Assembly: GCF_000147815.2 (NCBI RefSeq)
Contig: NC_015957.1
Coordinates: forward strand, 5,952,001 to 6,016,000
Length of the DNA: 64,000 nucleotides
Origin: Streptomyces violaceusniger Tu 4113
GTDB taxonomy: Bacteria > Actinomycetota > Actinomycetes > Streptomycetales > Streptomycetaceae
Reading direction: 5' to 3'
A program made the position numbers and the translations under genes. The stretch's first letter is position 1. Every line of letters starts with the position of its first letter. This document shows positions 1-7,833 of this stretch, piece after piece. The notes under the pieces are model-generated. The model was not told the origin of the DNA, searched no databases, and worked only from the letters and a program-made list of their open reading frames with translations.

Positions 1-864
1 GGCGTCGTGGAAGAGGTCCTGGTCGTAGGCCACGCATGCGGCGGCGATGCCGTCCGGGCCGTAGGCGGTCAGATGGCTGCGGCGGATGTCGCCCATGGTG
101 AGCATGCCGGCCGAGCCGAAGACCTCACCGCGGACGTCGTATCCGTACACCGCCTGGAAGTTCGCCTCGGCGGTGGCGAGGGCGCCGTTGTCGAAGCGGA
201 TGGTGACCACGGCGGTGTCGAGCAGTCCGCGGTCCTTGAAGTCGGGGCGGACGAGGGCGTCGGCGAAGGCGAAGACCTCGACGGGCGCGGCGCCGGGGTT
301 GAGGTAGCGCAGGGTGTCGAAGTCGTGGATGAGGGTCTCCAGGAAGATGGTCCACGGCGGGATGCGGCCCGGGTCGGCCAGCTCGGGGTCGCGGGTGAGC
401 GAACGCAGTAGCTGCGGGGTGCCGATGGCGCCCGCTCGGATCTTCTCGTGGGCGGTGCGGAAACCGGTGTCGTAGCGGCGGTTGAAGCCCACCTGGAGGG
501 GGACGCCCGCGTGGGCGGCGGCCGCGATGGCACGGTCCGCCTCATCGAGGGTGACGGCCATGGGCTTCTCGCAGTAGACGGCCTTGCCCGCCCGGGCCGC
601 GGCCTCGACCAGCCCGGCGTGGGTGCGGGCCGGGGTGGCGATGACCACCGCCTCGATCCCGGGGTCGGCGAGCAGCTCGTCCATCTCGGTGTACGCCGTG
701 GTGCCGCCCAGGCGGTCGCCGAGCTCCTGGGCGGCGCCCGGGGCCGGGTCGGCGATGGCCGCGAGACGGGCGCCGGGGAGGCGGCGGGCGAGGGTCGCGG
801 CGTGGAAGGAGCCCATGCGGCCGGCGCCGATGAGACCGACGGGGAGAGGGTGTCGCGTGGTCAT
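1..864 (-). CDS. Gfo/Idh/MocA-family NAD(P)-dependent oxidoreductase (3' end outside window)
   Basis: The reading frame stays open from an ATG at 864 to the window edge, giving 288 residues without a stop. The N-terminus has the Rossmann motif GLIGAGRMGSFHA, followed by the family signature YCEKPMAV (EKP lysine) near residue 100 and a second domain with the run LIHDFDTLRYLNPG. This matches inositol 2-dehydrogenase/MocA-type sugar or cyclitol dehydrogenases, which oxidise a ring hydroxyl using NAD(P)+. It lies downstream of the hydroxypyruvate-isomerase-like gene on the same strand, separated by a repeat-filled 200-nt gap, so the two probably belong to one sugar or inositol catabolic unit. The exact substrate cannot be read from the sequence. 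The C-terminus is missing only because the window ends. Confidence 0.9.
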   Translation of the reverse strand, partial: MTTRHPLPVGLIGAGRMGSFHAATLARRLPGARLAAIADPAPGAAQELGDRLGGTTAYTEMDELLADPGIEAVVIATPARTHAGLVEAAARAGKAVYCEKPMAVTLDEADRAIAAAAHAGVPLQVGFNRRYDTGFRTAHEKIRAGAIGTPQLLRSLTRDPELADPGRIPPWTIFLETLIHDFDTLRYLNPGAAPVEVFAFADALVRPDFKDRGLLDTAVVTIRFDNGALATAEANFQAVYGYDVRGEVFGSAGMLTMGDIRRSHLTAYGPDGIAAACVAYDQDLFHDA

Positions 865-892
865 GCGGATGCTCCGTAGATTCCGTGAGTCC

Positions 893-1013
893 GTTGTTCC
901 GTGGGTTCGGTTGTTCCGTGGGTTCCGTTGTTCCGTGGGTTCCGTTGTTCCGTTGTTCCGTGGGTTCCGTAGTTCCGTAGGTTCCGTAGTTCCGTGGGTT
1001 CCGTAGTTCCGTA
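893..1013. repeat. 17-nt tandem repeat built from TTCCGTnG words
   Basis: This tract is made almost entirely of the words TTCCGTGGG, TTCCGTTG, TTCCGTAG and TTCCGTAGG. The basic period is 17 nt (TTCCGTGGG plus TTCCGTTG) with later drift to TTCCGTAG. It fills the gap between two co-directional genes (stop of the isomerase-like gene at 1065, start of the oxidoreductase at 864) and is noticeably poorer in GC than its surroundings. No gene or hairpin is seen in it. Confidence 0.85.
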
Positions 1014-1064
1014 GGCGAGAACGGGCGCGGTCAGGGCGGTACGGCGTCCCGGCCGCGAGGTCGG

Positions 1065-1847
1065 TCAGCGGGTGAAGGCCGAGCGGAAGCGCTCCAGGGC
1101 GAGGTCGCTGTCGGCGGAGGCCCACGCCTCCATGGCCACGGTGTCCTCGTAGCCGAGGTCGACGAGGGTTTGGGCGAGAGCCGGGTAGTTGATCTCCCCG
1201 GTTCCCGGTTCGCAACGGCCCGGTACGTCGGCCACCTGGATCTCGCCGATCAGGCCCCGACCGTGGGCCCGGCGGACCAGCTCGATCAGGTTTCCCTCGC
1301 CGATCTGTGCGTGGTAGAGGTCCAGATTCATCCGCAGTCCCGGCCGGTCCACGGCCTCGACCAGGGCCAGGGTGTCGGCGGCCGTCGCGAACGGCACACC
1401 GGGGTGGTCGACGGCGGTGTTGAGGTTCTCCAGGGTGAAGGTGACCCCGGTGCGCTCGCCCAGCTCGGCGAGGCGGGTGAGGGTGCGATGGGCGGCGATC
1501 CACATCGGGCCGGTGGCCGGGCCCGCCACCGGCGCCACCGGCAGGCCGTCGCCGTCCAGCCCGGTGCCGTGCAGATTCAGCCGGGGACAGCCGAGCCGTT
1601 CGGCCACTTTGACCGACTCCTCGGCGGTGCGCAGGAGTTCGGCCGCCCCGTCCTCGTCCGTCAGGCTGCCGCGGAGATAGCCGGTCATCGAGGAGAATAC
1701 CGCGCCGGTCCGCTCCAGGGCGGCCAGATCGTGTCGACTCCAGTCCCAGATCTCGACCTGGAAGCCGGCGTCGTGGATGCGCCGTGCCCGTTCCTGGACC
1801 GGCCGATCCCGGAAGACCATCTCGGCGCAGACCGCCAACGTGTACAT
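1065..1847 (-). CDS. Hydroxypyruvate isomerase-like TIM-barrel sugar isomerase
   Basis: The 260-residue product begins MYTLAVCAEMVFRDRP and is the usual length for the hydroxypyruvate isomerase (Hyi)/xylose-isomerase-like TIM-barrel family. Supporting motifs are GFQVEIWDW near residue 30, LNLHGTG near 95, FTLENLN near 140 with its metal-binding Glu, and MNLDLYHAQIGEGN near 175 with Asp and His ligands. Family members interconvert hydroxypyruvate and tartronate semialdehyde or isomerise/epimerise related sugars. The gene precedes an Idh/MocA dehydrogenase on the same strand and is divergent from a LacI regulator. Two palindromic operators lie 37 and 54 bp upstream of its start, so it is very likely controlled by that repressor. 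The exact substrate is unknown. Confidence 0.85.
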   Translation of the reverse strand: MYTLAVCAEMVFRDRPVQERARRIHDAGFQVEIWDWSRHDLAALERTGAVFSSMTGYLRGSLTDEDGAAELLRTAEESVKVAERLGCPRLNLHGTGLDGDGLPVAPVAGPATGPMWIAAHRTLTRLAELGERTGVTFTLENLNTAVDHPGVPFATAADTLALVEAVDRPGLRMNLDLYHAQIGEGNLIELVRRAHGRGLIGEIQVADVPGRCEPGTGEINYPALAQTLVDLGYEDTVAMEAWASADSDLALERFRSAFTR

Positions 1848-1883
1848 CGCTGCTCGCCCTCTCTACGACGATCCCGTCACCAA

Positions 1884-1988
1884 CTAGAACGTTCCAGTCA
1901 CTAGAACGTTCTAGAGAACGAGCAGCAGTACGCCAGCCACCGGCCACCCCTGTCAAGGGCCGGCGACTGAATCACTAGAACGTTATAG
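1884..1988. promoter_or_regulatory. Three copies of a CTAGAAC|GTTCTAG operator between the isomerase and lacI-type genes
   Basis: A 14-bp palindrome occurs perfectly at 1901-1914 (CTAGAACGTTCTAG). Near-perfect copies lie at 1884-1897 (CTAGAACGTTCCAG) and 1975-1988 (CTAGAACGTTATAG). All share the central AACGTT with a CG dyad typical of LacI-family operators. The first two are 17 bp apart centre to centre and sit just upstream of the isomerase-like gene. The third is closer to the LacI gene, which suggests autoregulation as well as control of the catabolic pair. Confidence 0.8.
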
Positions 1989-2089
1989 AACCCGGGCGCC
2001 GCGCATCGCGCCCTGGGCTACGATCGTCGCCCGGAAGGCGAAACCCCGCCCGCCCCCACCCGAAGACGACACCTCGACCAGGGAGACCA

Positions 2090-3118
2090 GTGGTGCCACC
2101 GACGCCGGCCGTCCCCCACGGAAAGCGCCCCACCCTCGCGGACGTGGCGGCACGGGCAGGCGTGTCCACGGCGCTGGTGTCCATCGTGATGCGGGACGCC
2201 AAGGGCGCCGGCGCCGCCACCCGTGAGCGGGTCCTCGAGGCGGCACAGGAGATCGGATACCGGCCGGACGCCCGGGCCCGGCTGCTGCGCAGCCACCGGT
2301 CCCATCTCCTCGGGGTGCAGTTCGGCCTCCAGCACCCCTTCCACTCGGACCTGTTGGAGGGCATCTACGCGGTGGCCGAGCCGGCCGGGTACCAGATCGC
2401 GCTGAGCGCCGTGGCCGCCGGCCGTGGCGAGCAGCGGGCGACCGACGCCCTGCTCGCCGACCGCTGCGAGGCCCTGATCCTGCTCGGCCCACAGGCCCCG
2501 GCCGCGCGGCTGGCCGAACTCGCCGGACAGCTCCCGGTCGTCTCCGTGGCCCGCCGGCTGCGCGGGACCGCCCCGGGCGTGGAGGTGGTGCGGACCGCCG
2601 ATGACGAGGGCGCCCGCCGGGCCGTGGACCACCTGGTGGCCCTCGGCCACCGCGACATCGCCCATATCGACGGCGGCAGGGCACCGGGCGCCGCCGACCG
2701 GCGCCGTGGCTACCGCACCGCCATGAGCCGCCACGACCTCGCCGACCGCGTCCACGTCCTGCCCGGCGGGCTCACCGAGGAGGACGGCGCCACGGGCGCC
2801 CATGCCCTCCTCGATGCCACTCCCCTGCCCACGGCCGTCCTCGCCTTCAACGACCGCTCCGCCACCGGTGTCCTGGACACCTTCCTCCGCGCCCGGGTCT
2901 CCGTCCCCGACGAGGTCTCCGTCATCGGCTTCGACGACAGCCATCTGGCGCGCCTGGCCCATATCGACCTCACCACCGTCGGCCAGGACATCCCCCGCCT
3001 CGCCGAACTCGCCGTCGGCCGGGCCATCGCCCGCCTCGAGGGCGAGCGGACACCCACCGGCGAGGCCGTGGTCGCCCCCCACCTCGTCATCCGGGGCACG
3101 ACGGCCGGGCCTGCCTGA
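2090..3118 (+). CDS. LacI-family transcriptional repressor
   Basis: The 342-residue protein has an N-terminal LacI helix-turn-helix (TLADVAARAGVSTALVSIVM, residues about 15-34), the hinge-helix region IGYRPDARARLL, and a periplasmic-binding-protein-like ligand domain ending in the typical EVSVIGFDDSHLARL and LTTVGQD motifs. The GTG start at 2090 follows the ribosome site CAGGGAGA. Such proteins release DNA on binding a sugar or cyclitol inducer. Three copies of a CTAGAACGTTCTAG palindrome occupy the intergenic region shared with the divergent isomerase gene, so this repressor probably controls that pair and itself. The hinge carries LLRSHRS rather than the more common LARSLRT, a small deviation. 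Confidence 0.93.
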   Translation: MVPPTPAVPHGKRPTLADVAARAGVSTALVSIVMRDAKGAGAATRERVLEAAQEIGYRPDARARLLRSHRSHLLGVQFGLQHPFHSDLLEGIYAVAEPAGYQIALSAVAAGRGEQRATDALLADRCEALILLGPQAPAARLAELAGQLPVVSVARRLRGTAPGVEVVRTADDEGARRAVDHLVALGHRDIAHIDGGRAPGAADRRRGYRTAMSRHDLADRVHVLPGGLTEEDGATGAHALLDATPLPTAVLAFNDRSATGVLDTFLRARVSVPDEVSVIGFDDSHLARLAHIDLTTVGQDIPRLAELAVGRAIARLEGERTPTGEAVVAPHLVIRGTTAGPA

Positions 3119-3191
3119 GACGCGACGACAGCGTCCCGGACGCGGTCGCTCGACAAGGTTTCGGTGGTGCCGTCCTCGCGGGACGGGGCGC

Positions 3192-4337
3192 TCAGGACCG
3201 GGGGTCGTTGTCGTTGCCGAAGTCGGGTACGTCGGCGGACAGCAGGTGCTCGGCGGCGCCTTCGAGGGCCTTGGCCATCTCGATGGAGCGGGGGAGCATG
3301 GTCTTCTCGTAGACGCGAATGGCGTCATCGACGGTGGCCGCGTTCGCGAGGGCGAGGGCGATTTCGCTCGCGTCGAGCATGGCGAGGTTGACGCCGACAC
3401 CTAGCGGGGGCATGAGGTGGGCGGCGTCGCCCAGCAGGGTCACCGTCGGGTTGTGCTCCCAGGTGTGCGGGACCGGGAGGGCGAAGAGCGGGCGGTCGAC
3501 GTAGGGGCCGTCGTTGGTGGTGATCATCTGGCGCATGCGGGGCGACCAGTGGGCATACTCGTCGACGAGCAGGGCGCGGATGCAGTCGGTGTCGTCGGCG
3601 GTCAGGCCGCTCATGGCGAGCCAGTCGACCGGGGCTCGTCGGATGATGTAGACGCGGATGTGGTCTCCGCTGTTGCGCTGGGCGAACAGGCCACGCTCGC
3701 CGTCGGCCGCGCCGGCGCTGCCCGAGCCGACCAGCTCGGCGATGTCGGGGTGCCGGTTCTCCACGTCGGAGAACCATGCCTCCACGAAGCTCACCCCGGT
3801 GTACTCGGGGACGGCCGGGGACACCGCCGGGCGCACCCGGGAGGAGGCGCCGTCGGCGCCGATGACCAGATCGGTCTCGATGGCCGTGCCGTCGGCGAAG
3901 GACAACTGCCGCGGCCCATCGGCGGGCCCGCCGACCCTGTCGAGGGCGCGGCCCCACTGCACGGTTCCGGGCTGCAGGGAGTCCAGCAGCAGGGTGCGCA
4001 ACTGGCCGCGGTCGATTTCCGGCTTGAACAGCTCGTCGGCCTCCGGGACATGATGAAACGTCATCGTGCCGGCCGTGTCCAGCTTGCGCATTTCCTGCCC
4101 TTCGGGGCGGGCCAGCTTGAAGAACTCGTCGAGCAGGCCGGCTTCGCGCAGGGCGATCTGGCCGTTGTCCGCGTGCAGGTCGAGGGTGCCGCCCTGGTTG
4201 CGCGCGCCCGGGCCCGAGTCGCGGTCGTAGACGGTGACCGCTATGCCGCGCTGCTGGAGGATGCGGGCGCAGGTCAGACCGCCGGGCCCGGCGCCGATGA
4301 TGCTGATGCGGGCGTGGGCAGGTTCGGGGGAGGTCAT
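3192..4337 (-). CDS. FAD-dependent monooxygenase, TetX-like
   Basis: The 381-residue flavoprotein has the class A monooxygenase fingerprints: the dinucleotide motif IIGAGPGGLTCARIL at the N-terminus, the middle motif VIGADGASSRVRP (DG motif) near residue 160, and the FAD-binding LLGDAAHLMPPLGVGVN (GD motif) near residue 300. The closest described relatives by motif pattern are TetX-type tetracycline hydroxylases and related aromatic hydroxylases using FAD and NAD(P)H. The ATG at 4337 is preferred over an upstream in-frame start because GAAAGG lies 6-7 nt before it. It is divergent from a TetR gene with a candidate operator between them, so it is probably induced by the repressor's ligand. Resistance to tetracyclines is possible but not shown. 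Confidence 0.88.
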   Translation of the reverse strand: MTSPEPAHARISIIGAGPGGLTCARILQQRGIAVTVYDRDSGPGARNQGGTLDLHADNGQIALREAGLLDEFFKLARPEGQEMRKLDTAGTMTFHHVPEADELFKPEIDRGQLRTLLLDSLQPGTVQWGRALDRVGGPADGPRQLSFADGTAIETDLVIGADGASSRVRPAVSPAVPEYTGVSFVEAWFSDVENRHPDIAELVGSGSAGAADGERGLFAQRNSGDHIRVYIIRRAPVDWLAMSGLTADDTDCIRALLVDEYAHWSPRMRQMITTNDGPYVDRPLFALPVPHTWEHNPTVTLLGDAAHLMPPLGVGVNLAMLDASEIALALANAATVDDAIRVYEKTMLPRSIEMAKALEGAAEHLLSADVPDFGNDNDPRS

Positions 4338-4435
4338 GGTGGTTCCTTTCACCGGCGAAGAGGGGGCGAGGAGCATGCCGAGGAAGAGGTGCCGCTCGGG
4401 TTCTCGCAGACCCCAGAAAAGCAGACCCAGTAAAA

Positions 4436-4482
4436 AAGTGCAATGAGTCCACTTAGCTCTCGATGCAACTATCGGATATGCT
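4436..4482. promoter_or_regulatory. Candidate TetR operator and leaderless tetR promoter
   Basis: An interrupted inverted repeat, AAGTG-N9-CACTT at 4436-4454, lies between the monooxygenase and the TetR gene. The -10 element TATGCT at 4477-4482 is separated from the TetR start codon by only six bases, the spacing expected of a leaderless transcript. The operator overlaps the -35 region of that promoter (about 4454-4459), which would allow autorepression. Confidence 0.55.
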
Positions 4483-4488
4483 CAAGCC

Positions 4489-5091
4489 ATGACCGAGCCC
4501 CCCGTCGGCCGCCGCGAACGCAAGAAGGCGGCCACCCGCCAAGCCATCGCCGACGCCGCGCTGCAGCTCTTCCTGGAACGCGGCTACGACCAGGTGAGCA
4601 TCCGTGACATCGCCGACGCGGCCGATGTGTCGACCACCACGGTGTTCAAACACTTCACCGGCAAGGAAGCGCTGGTATTCGACCGGGAGCAGGACCGGGA
4701 GTCGGAAGTGATCGCGGCGGTGCGGCAGCGAGCCGCCGGTCAGAGCATCCTCGACGCCCTCCGACAGCACGTCCTGGACACCTGGCTGCCGATCACGGCG
4801 CATCCGCGGATGGCCGAGTTCACCAACCTGGTGGACACCACGCCGACACTCCGCTCATACGCCGAACGCATGTGGACCCGGCACACCGACAGCCTCGGCG
4901 CAGCCATCGCCGACGAGCTCGGCGTCGACCACGACGACCTCTCATGTGTGGCTCTTGCCCGATTCATCCTTGAGATCCCGGCCCTTGCCCGCGGCCGGCA
5001 GGACCGCCGAGCCGCCGTCGACGCCATCTTCGACATCCTCACACAGGGCTGGCAACCGCCGACCAGGTCGTCCGCGCCCGCTAGCTCCTAG
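4489..5091 (+). CDS. TetR-family transcriptional regulator
   Basis: The 200-residue protein has a TetR N-terminal DNA-binding domain: RKKAATRQAIADAALQLF for helix 1, then VSIRDIADAADVSTTTVFKH for the helix-turn-helix, then FTGKEALVF. The C-terminal ligand-binding part has no recognisable ligand signature. Its ATG lies six bases after a TATGCT -10 element, so the mRNA is probably leaderless. It is divergent from the TetX-like monooxygenase and most likely represses it. It ends convergently with the DJ-1-family gene across a 10-bp hairpin. Confidence 0.92.
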   Translation: MTEPPVGRRERKKAATRQAIADAALQLFLERGYDQVSIRDIADAADVSTTTVFKHFTGKEALVFDREQDRESEVIAAVRQRAAGQSILDALRQHVLDTWLPITAHPRMAEFTNLVDTTPTLRSYAERMWTRHTDSLGAAIADELGVDHDDLSCVALARFILEIPALARGRQDRRAAVDAIFDILTQGWQPPTRSSAPASS

Positions 5092-5157
5092 GCAGTTGTT
5101 CGAGCCACATCCCGGTTCGGAACGTGGAGGTAATCACCTCCCGGTGTGATCCCACGG

Positions 5158-5182
5158 CCCGTCCACCGGTGCGGTGGACGGG
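5158..5182. terminator. Bidirectional hairpin between convergent genes
   Basis: CCCGTCCACC at 5158-5167 pairs perfectly with GGTGGACGGG at 5173-5182 across a 5-nt loop. The 10-bp stem sits between the stops of the TetR gene (5091) and the DJ-1-family gene (5199) and can serve both directions. There is no U-tract, as is usual in Streptomyces. Confidence 0.75.
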
Positions 5183-5198
5183 GACGAGGGATGAGCGG

Positions 5199-5894
5199 TC
5201 AGCCGAGCTTCTTGAGCAGTTCGTCCGCGAGCGGGCCGGAGGAGGCCGGGTTCTGGCCGGTGATCACATTGCGGTCGACTTCCACATGCGGTGCGAAGGG
5301 CTCGCCGACCAGCACCGTCAGGCCCGCCTCGGTCAGGCGGTCCTGCAGAAGCCACTTGGCCTTGTCGGCGTTGCCGGCCATCGTCTCCTCCTCATTGGTG
5401 AAGGCGGTGATCCGGTAGCCGGCGTAGGCGTGGGTGCCGTCCTCGGTGACCGCCGCCAGCAGTGCCGCCGGGCCGTGGCAGACCACGCTCACCGGCATAC
5501 CGCTCCGTACGGCCAGGGTGAGGATCCGGCCCGAGTCGGCGTCGACCGCGAGGTCCTCCATGGGGCCGTGGCCACCGGGGACGTGGACGGCGTCGTACTC
5601 GTCCAGGCGCACCTCGCTCAGTGCGATGGGGGCGTGGAATTCGGCGGCGGTCTCGGCGACGCTCCTGATCCTGGCGGCGTTCTCCGGGCCGCCGTTGGCC
5701 TCGGGGCTGAGGCTGGCGGCGTCGACGGGCGGAACGACGCCGCCGGGGGTGGCCACGGTGATCTCGTGGCCCGCGGCCTTGAACGCCTCATAGGGGGCAA
5801 CGGCCTCATCGGCCCAGTAGCCGGTGGGGTGCTTGGTACCGTCGGCCAGCGTCCACTGGTCGGCACCGGTCATCACGAACAGGATCTTCGCCAT
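5199..5894 (-). CDS. DJ-1/PfpI-family type 1 glutamine amidotransferase-like protein
   Basis: The 231-residue product belongs to the Hsp31-like branch of the DJ-1/PfpI superfamily. The catalytic elbow is VSVVCHGPAALL with the nucleophile Cys followed by His, and the upstream glycine loop is VHVPGGHGPMEDL. Members act as glyoxalase III, deglycase-like or chaperone proteins in the cytoplasm. The ATG at 5894 is chosen because GAGGAG lies 5 nt before it; a GTG six bases upstream overlaps that site. It is divergent from a LysR-type regulator gene, which may control it. The length fits the family, and the substrate is unassigned. Confidence 0.9.
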   Translation of the reverse strand: MAKILFVMTGADQWTLADGTKHPTGYWADEAVAPYEAFKAAGHEITVATPGGVVPPVDAASLSPEANGGPENAARIRSVAETAAEFHAPIALSEVRLDEYDAVHVPGGHGPMEDLAVDADSGRILTLAVRSGMPVSVVCHGPAALLAAVTEDGTHAYAGYRITAFTNEEETMAGNADKAKWLLQDRLTEAGLTVLVGEPFAPHVEVDRNVITGQNPASSGPLADELLKKLG

Positions 5895-6010
5895 GCTCAC
5901 TCCTCGTTGCGATCACCCGCTGTACGGGTGATCGCTGGGATCTCCTGGGGCGTTGCCGCCCCCCATGTGTCGCCGCCGTCCTGGCGGCGTGCTCGAAGGT
6001 AGATCCACCG

Positions 6011-6090
6011 GGCATCGAAATGCCAATAGGTGAGTCGATCGTCGGCATCGGGATTCCGATGGAAGGAAGAGCCGTACGCCTCTCTATGCT
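6011..6090. promoter_or_regulatory. Divergent control region with two palindromes and a leaderless lysR promoter
   Basis: GGCAT-CGAA-ATGCC at 6011-6024 and ATCGG-GATT-CCGAT at 6047-6060 are perfect short inverted repeats with 4-nt centres and about 36 bp between centres, as expected for a LysR-type regulator binding between divergent genes. TATGCT at 6085-6090 lies seven bases before the ATG at 6098 and is a good -10 element for a leaderless transcript. Confidence 0.55.
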
Positions 6091-6097
6091 GGGCGGC

Positions 6098-7054
6098 ATG
6101 GAGGACGGGACACACCAGGACGGCGACTTCGTCATCGGCGGCGGGCGGACGCCGCCGCATGCCGATCTGAATCTGCTGCGTACCTTTCTGGCCGTCTACC
6201 GCTCCGGCTCGTTCACCGCCGCGGCGCCACTGCTCGGGCTCTCCCAGCCGACCGTCACGGCCCAGATCCGCACCCTGGAGCAGCAGACCGGGCGCGAGTT
6301 GTTCACCCGGCTGCCGCGCGGTGCCGAACCCACCCACCTCGCCCATGATCTGGCCGGGCAGATCGCCGGGCCACTCGACGCCCTCGCCTCCCTCGGCGGC
6401 CGGAGCACCATACTCACCGGACACGCCATCCCGGTCCATCTGGCCGGGCCGGCCGAGTTGCTGTGCGCCCGCGCCCTGCCCGCACTCGCCTCGCTGGTCG
6501 CCGAGGGGCTGCGGCTGCGGATCACCATGGGGCTGACCGATCCGCTGCTGGACGCGCTGCGTGCGGGACGCCACGATCTCGTGATCGCCACCAGACGCCC
6601 CGGTGGCCGCTCGCTGACCTCGCTGCCACTGGCGGACGAGGACTATGTGCTGGTCGCCTCGCCCGACTGGGCCCGGCGCATCAGGGAGCGGCCGGCGGCC
6701 GACGGGCCGTGTGCCGCCGTCCGTGACGTACCGCTGATCACCTACGCGGAGGACCTCCCCATCGCCCGCCGGTACTGGCGCAACGTCTTCGGCAAGCGGC
6801 TCACCGCCCAGGCCGCGGTGACCGTGCCGGATCTGCGCGGGGCCGTGTCGGCCGTCGTCGCGGGCGCGGGCTACAGCGTGCTCCCCCGATACCTCTGCCA
6901 GGACGAACTCACGTCCGGCGGGCTCGTTCTGCTCCATGAGCCCGATGAGCCGCCGCTCAACACCCTCTTCCTCGTACAGCGGCCGGGAGCCGACGCCAAC
7001 CCGGACGTGACCCGGGTCCGCGAGCGGCTTCAGCGCGCCGCCCGCACCTGGTAA
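6098..7054 (+). CDS. LysR-family transcriptional regulator
   Basis: The protein has a winged-helix LysR domain at its start (LNLLRTFLAVYRSGSFTAAA, then LGLSQPTVTAQIRTLEQQTG) and an effector domain of the periplasmic-binding fold, total 318 residues. The ATG at 6098 is chosen because a TATGCT -10 element lies seven bases before it; upstream in-frame starts (6020, 6086) would fall within the promoter. It is divergent from the DJ-1/PfpI gene, and two short palindromes between them are candidate binding sites. The ligand is unknown. Confidence 0.9.
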   Translation: MEDGTHQDGDFVIGGGRTPPHADLNLLRTFLAVYRSGSFTAAAPLLGLSQPTVTAQIRTLEQQTGRELFTRLPRGAEPTHLAHDLAGQIAGPLDALASLGGRSTILTGHAIPVHLAGPAELLCARALPALASLVAEGLRLRITMGLTDPLLDALRAGRHDLVIATRRPGGRSLTSLPLADEDYVLVASPDWARRIRERPAADGPCAAVRDVPLITYAEDLPIARRYWRNVFGKRLTAQAAVTVPDLRGAVSAVVAGAGYSVLPRYLCQDELTSGGLVLLHEPDEPPLNTLFLVQRPGADANPDVTRVRERLQRAARTW

Positions 7055-7086
7055 CGCACACACATCAGGGAATGCCGCCGGGCGGG

Positions 7087-7812
7087 TCACCCTCCGCCAC
7101 TCGGCGAGGACTGGTCCACCATGCCGTGCTCCCAGGCCCAGGCCGCGATCTCGACGCGGTTGCGGGCGGCCAGTTTGCGCTGGACGTTGCCGAGGTGGGT
7201 CTTGACCGTGGACAGGGTGACATGCAGATCGACGGCCACTTCCTCATTGGTACGGCCGCGGGCGACCCGCCGGACCACCTCGCGTTCACGCTGGGTCAGC
7301 GGCTCGATCAGATCCTCCGGCCGGCCCCTCCGCCGGCTGACCGGACGGGCATCGGAGGGGGCCGACCGGTCGCGGTGGGGTCCCATGTGCGCGAGCAGGC
7401 GGACGGTCACCGACGGGGAGATCAGCGAGTTGCCCGAGGCCGCGGCCCGCACCGCTTCGGTGAGCAGGCCGGGCGCGCCGTCCTTGAGCAGAAAGCCGCA
7501 CGCGCCGTTGCGCAGCGCCCGGTAGACGTACTCATCGAGGTCGAAGGTGGTGGCGATGAGGACGTTGAGGGGGTCCGGCACTTCGGGCCCGGCGAGGAGC
7601 CGGGTGGCCTCCAGACCGTCCAGCTCGGGCATGCGGATGTCCAGGAGGCAGACGTCGGGCCGCAGCCGGCGGGCCTGCTCGACCGCCTCGACACCGGTCG
7701 CCGCCTGGGCGACCACCCGCATATCCGGCTGGGAGTCGAGAATCATGCGGAAGGCGGCCCGGACCATCTCCTGGTCGTCGGCGATGAGCACCTGGATCGT
7801 CATGTCACGCAT
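7087..7812 (-). CDS. NarL/FixJ-type response regulator
   Basis: The receiver domain starts VLIADDQEMVRAAFRMIL with the acidic pair DD, has the phospho-acceptor Asp in VCLLDIRMPELDG near residue 57, the Thr in LIATTFDLDEYVY near residue 88, and Lys in GFLLKDGAP near residue 110. A LuxR-type helix-turn-helix follows (LTQREREVVRRVARGRTNEE, TLSTVKTHLGNVQRKL). It follows the histidine kinase gene on the same strand by about 20 nt, forming a standard two-component pair. An alternative ATG lies three codons downstream at 7803. The permease gene divergent from the pair is a likely target, as in antibiotic-stress modules. Confidence 0.93.
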   Translation of the reverse strand: MRDMTIQVLIADDQEMVRAAFRMILDSQPDMRVVAQAATGVEAVEQARRLRPDVCLLDIRMPELDGLEATRLLAGPEVPDPLNVLIATTFDLDEYVYRALRNGACGFLLKDGAPGLLTEAVRAAASGNSLISPSVTVRLLAHMGPHRDRSAPSDARPVSRRRGRPEDLIEPLTQREREVVRRVARGRTNEEVAVDLHVTLSTVKTHLGNVQRKLAARNRVEIAAWAWEHGMVDQSSPSGGG

Positions 7813-7833
7813 GATCGCAGGCGCGCGGGGCCG

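Noticed and set aside
2018..3400. Long minus-strand frame opposite the LacI gene
   Set aside because: It is antisense to a convincing LacI gene, has low-complexity composition, and shows no family motif.
4121..4337. Use of the symbol tetX for the monooxygenase
   Set aside because: Motifs fit a broad FAD hydroxylase family and resistance is not demonstrated.
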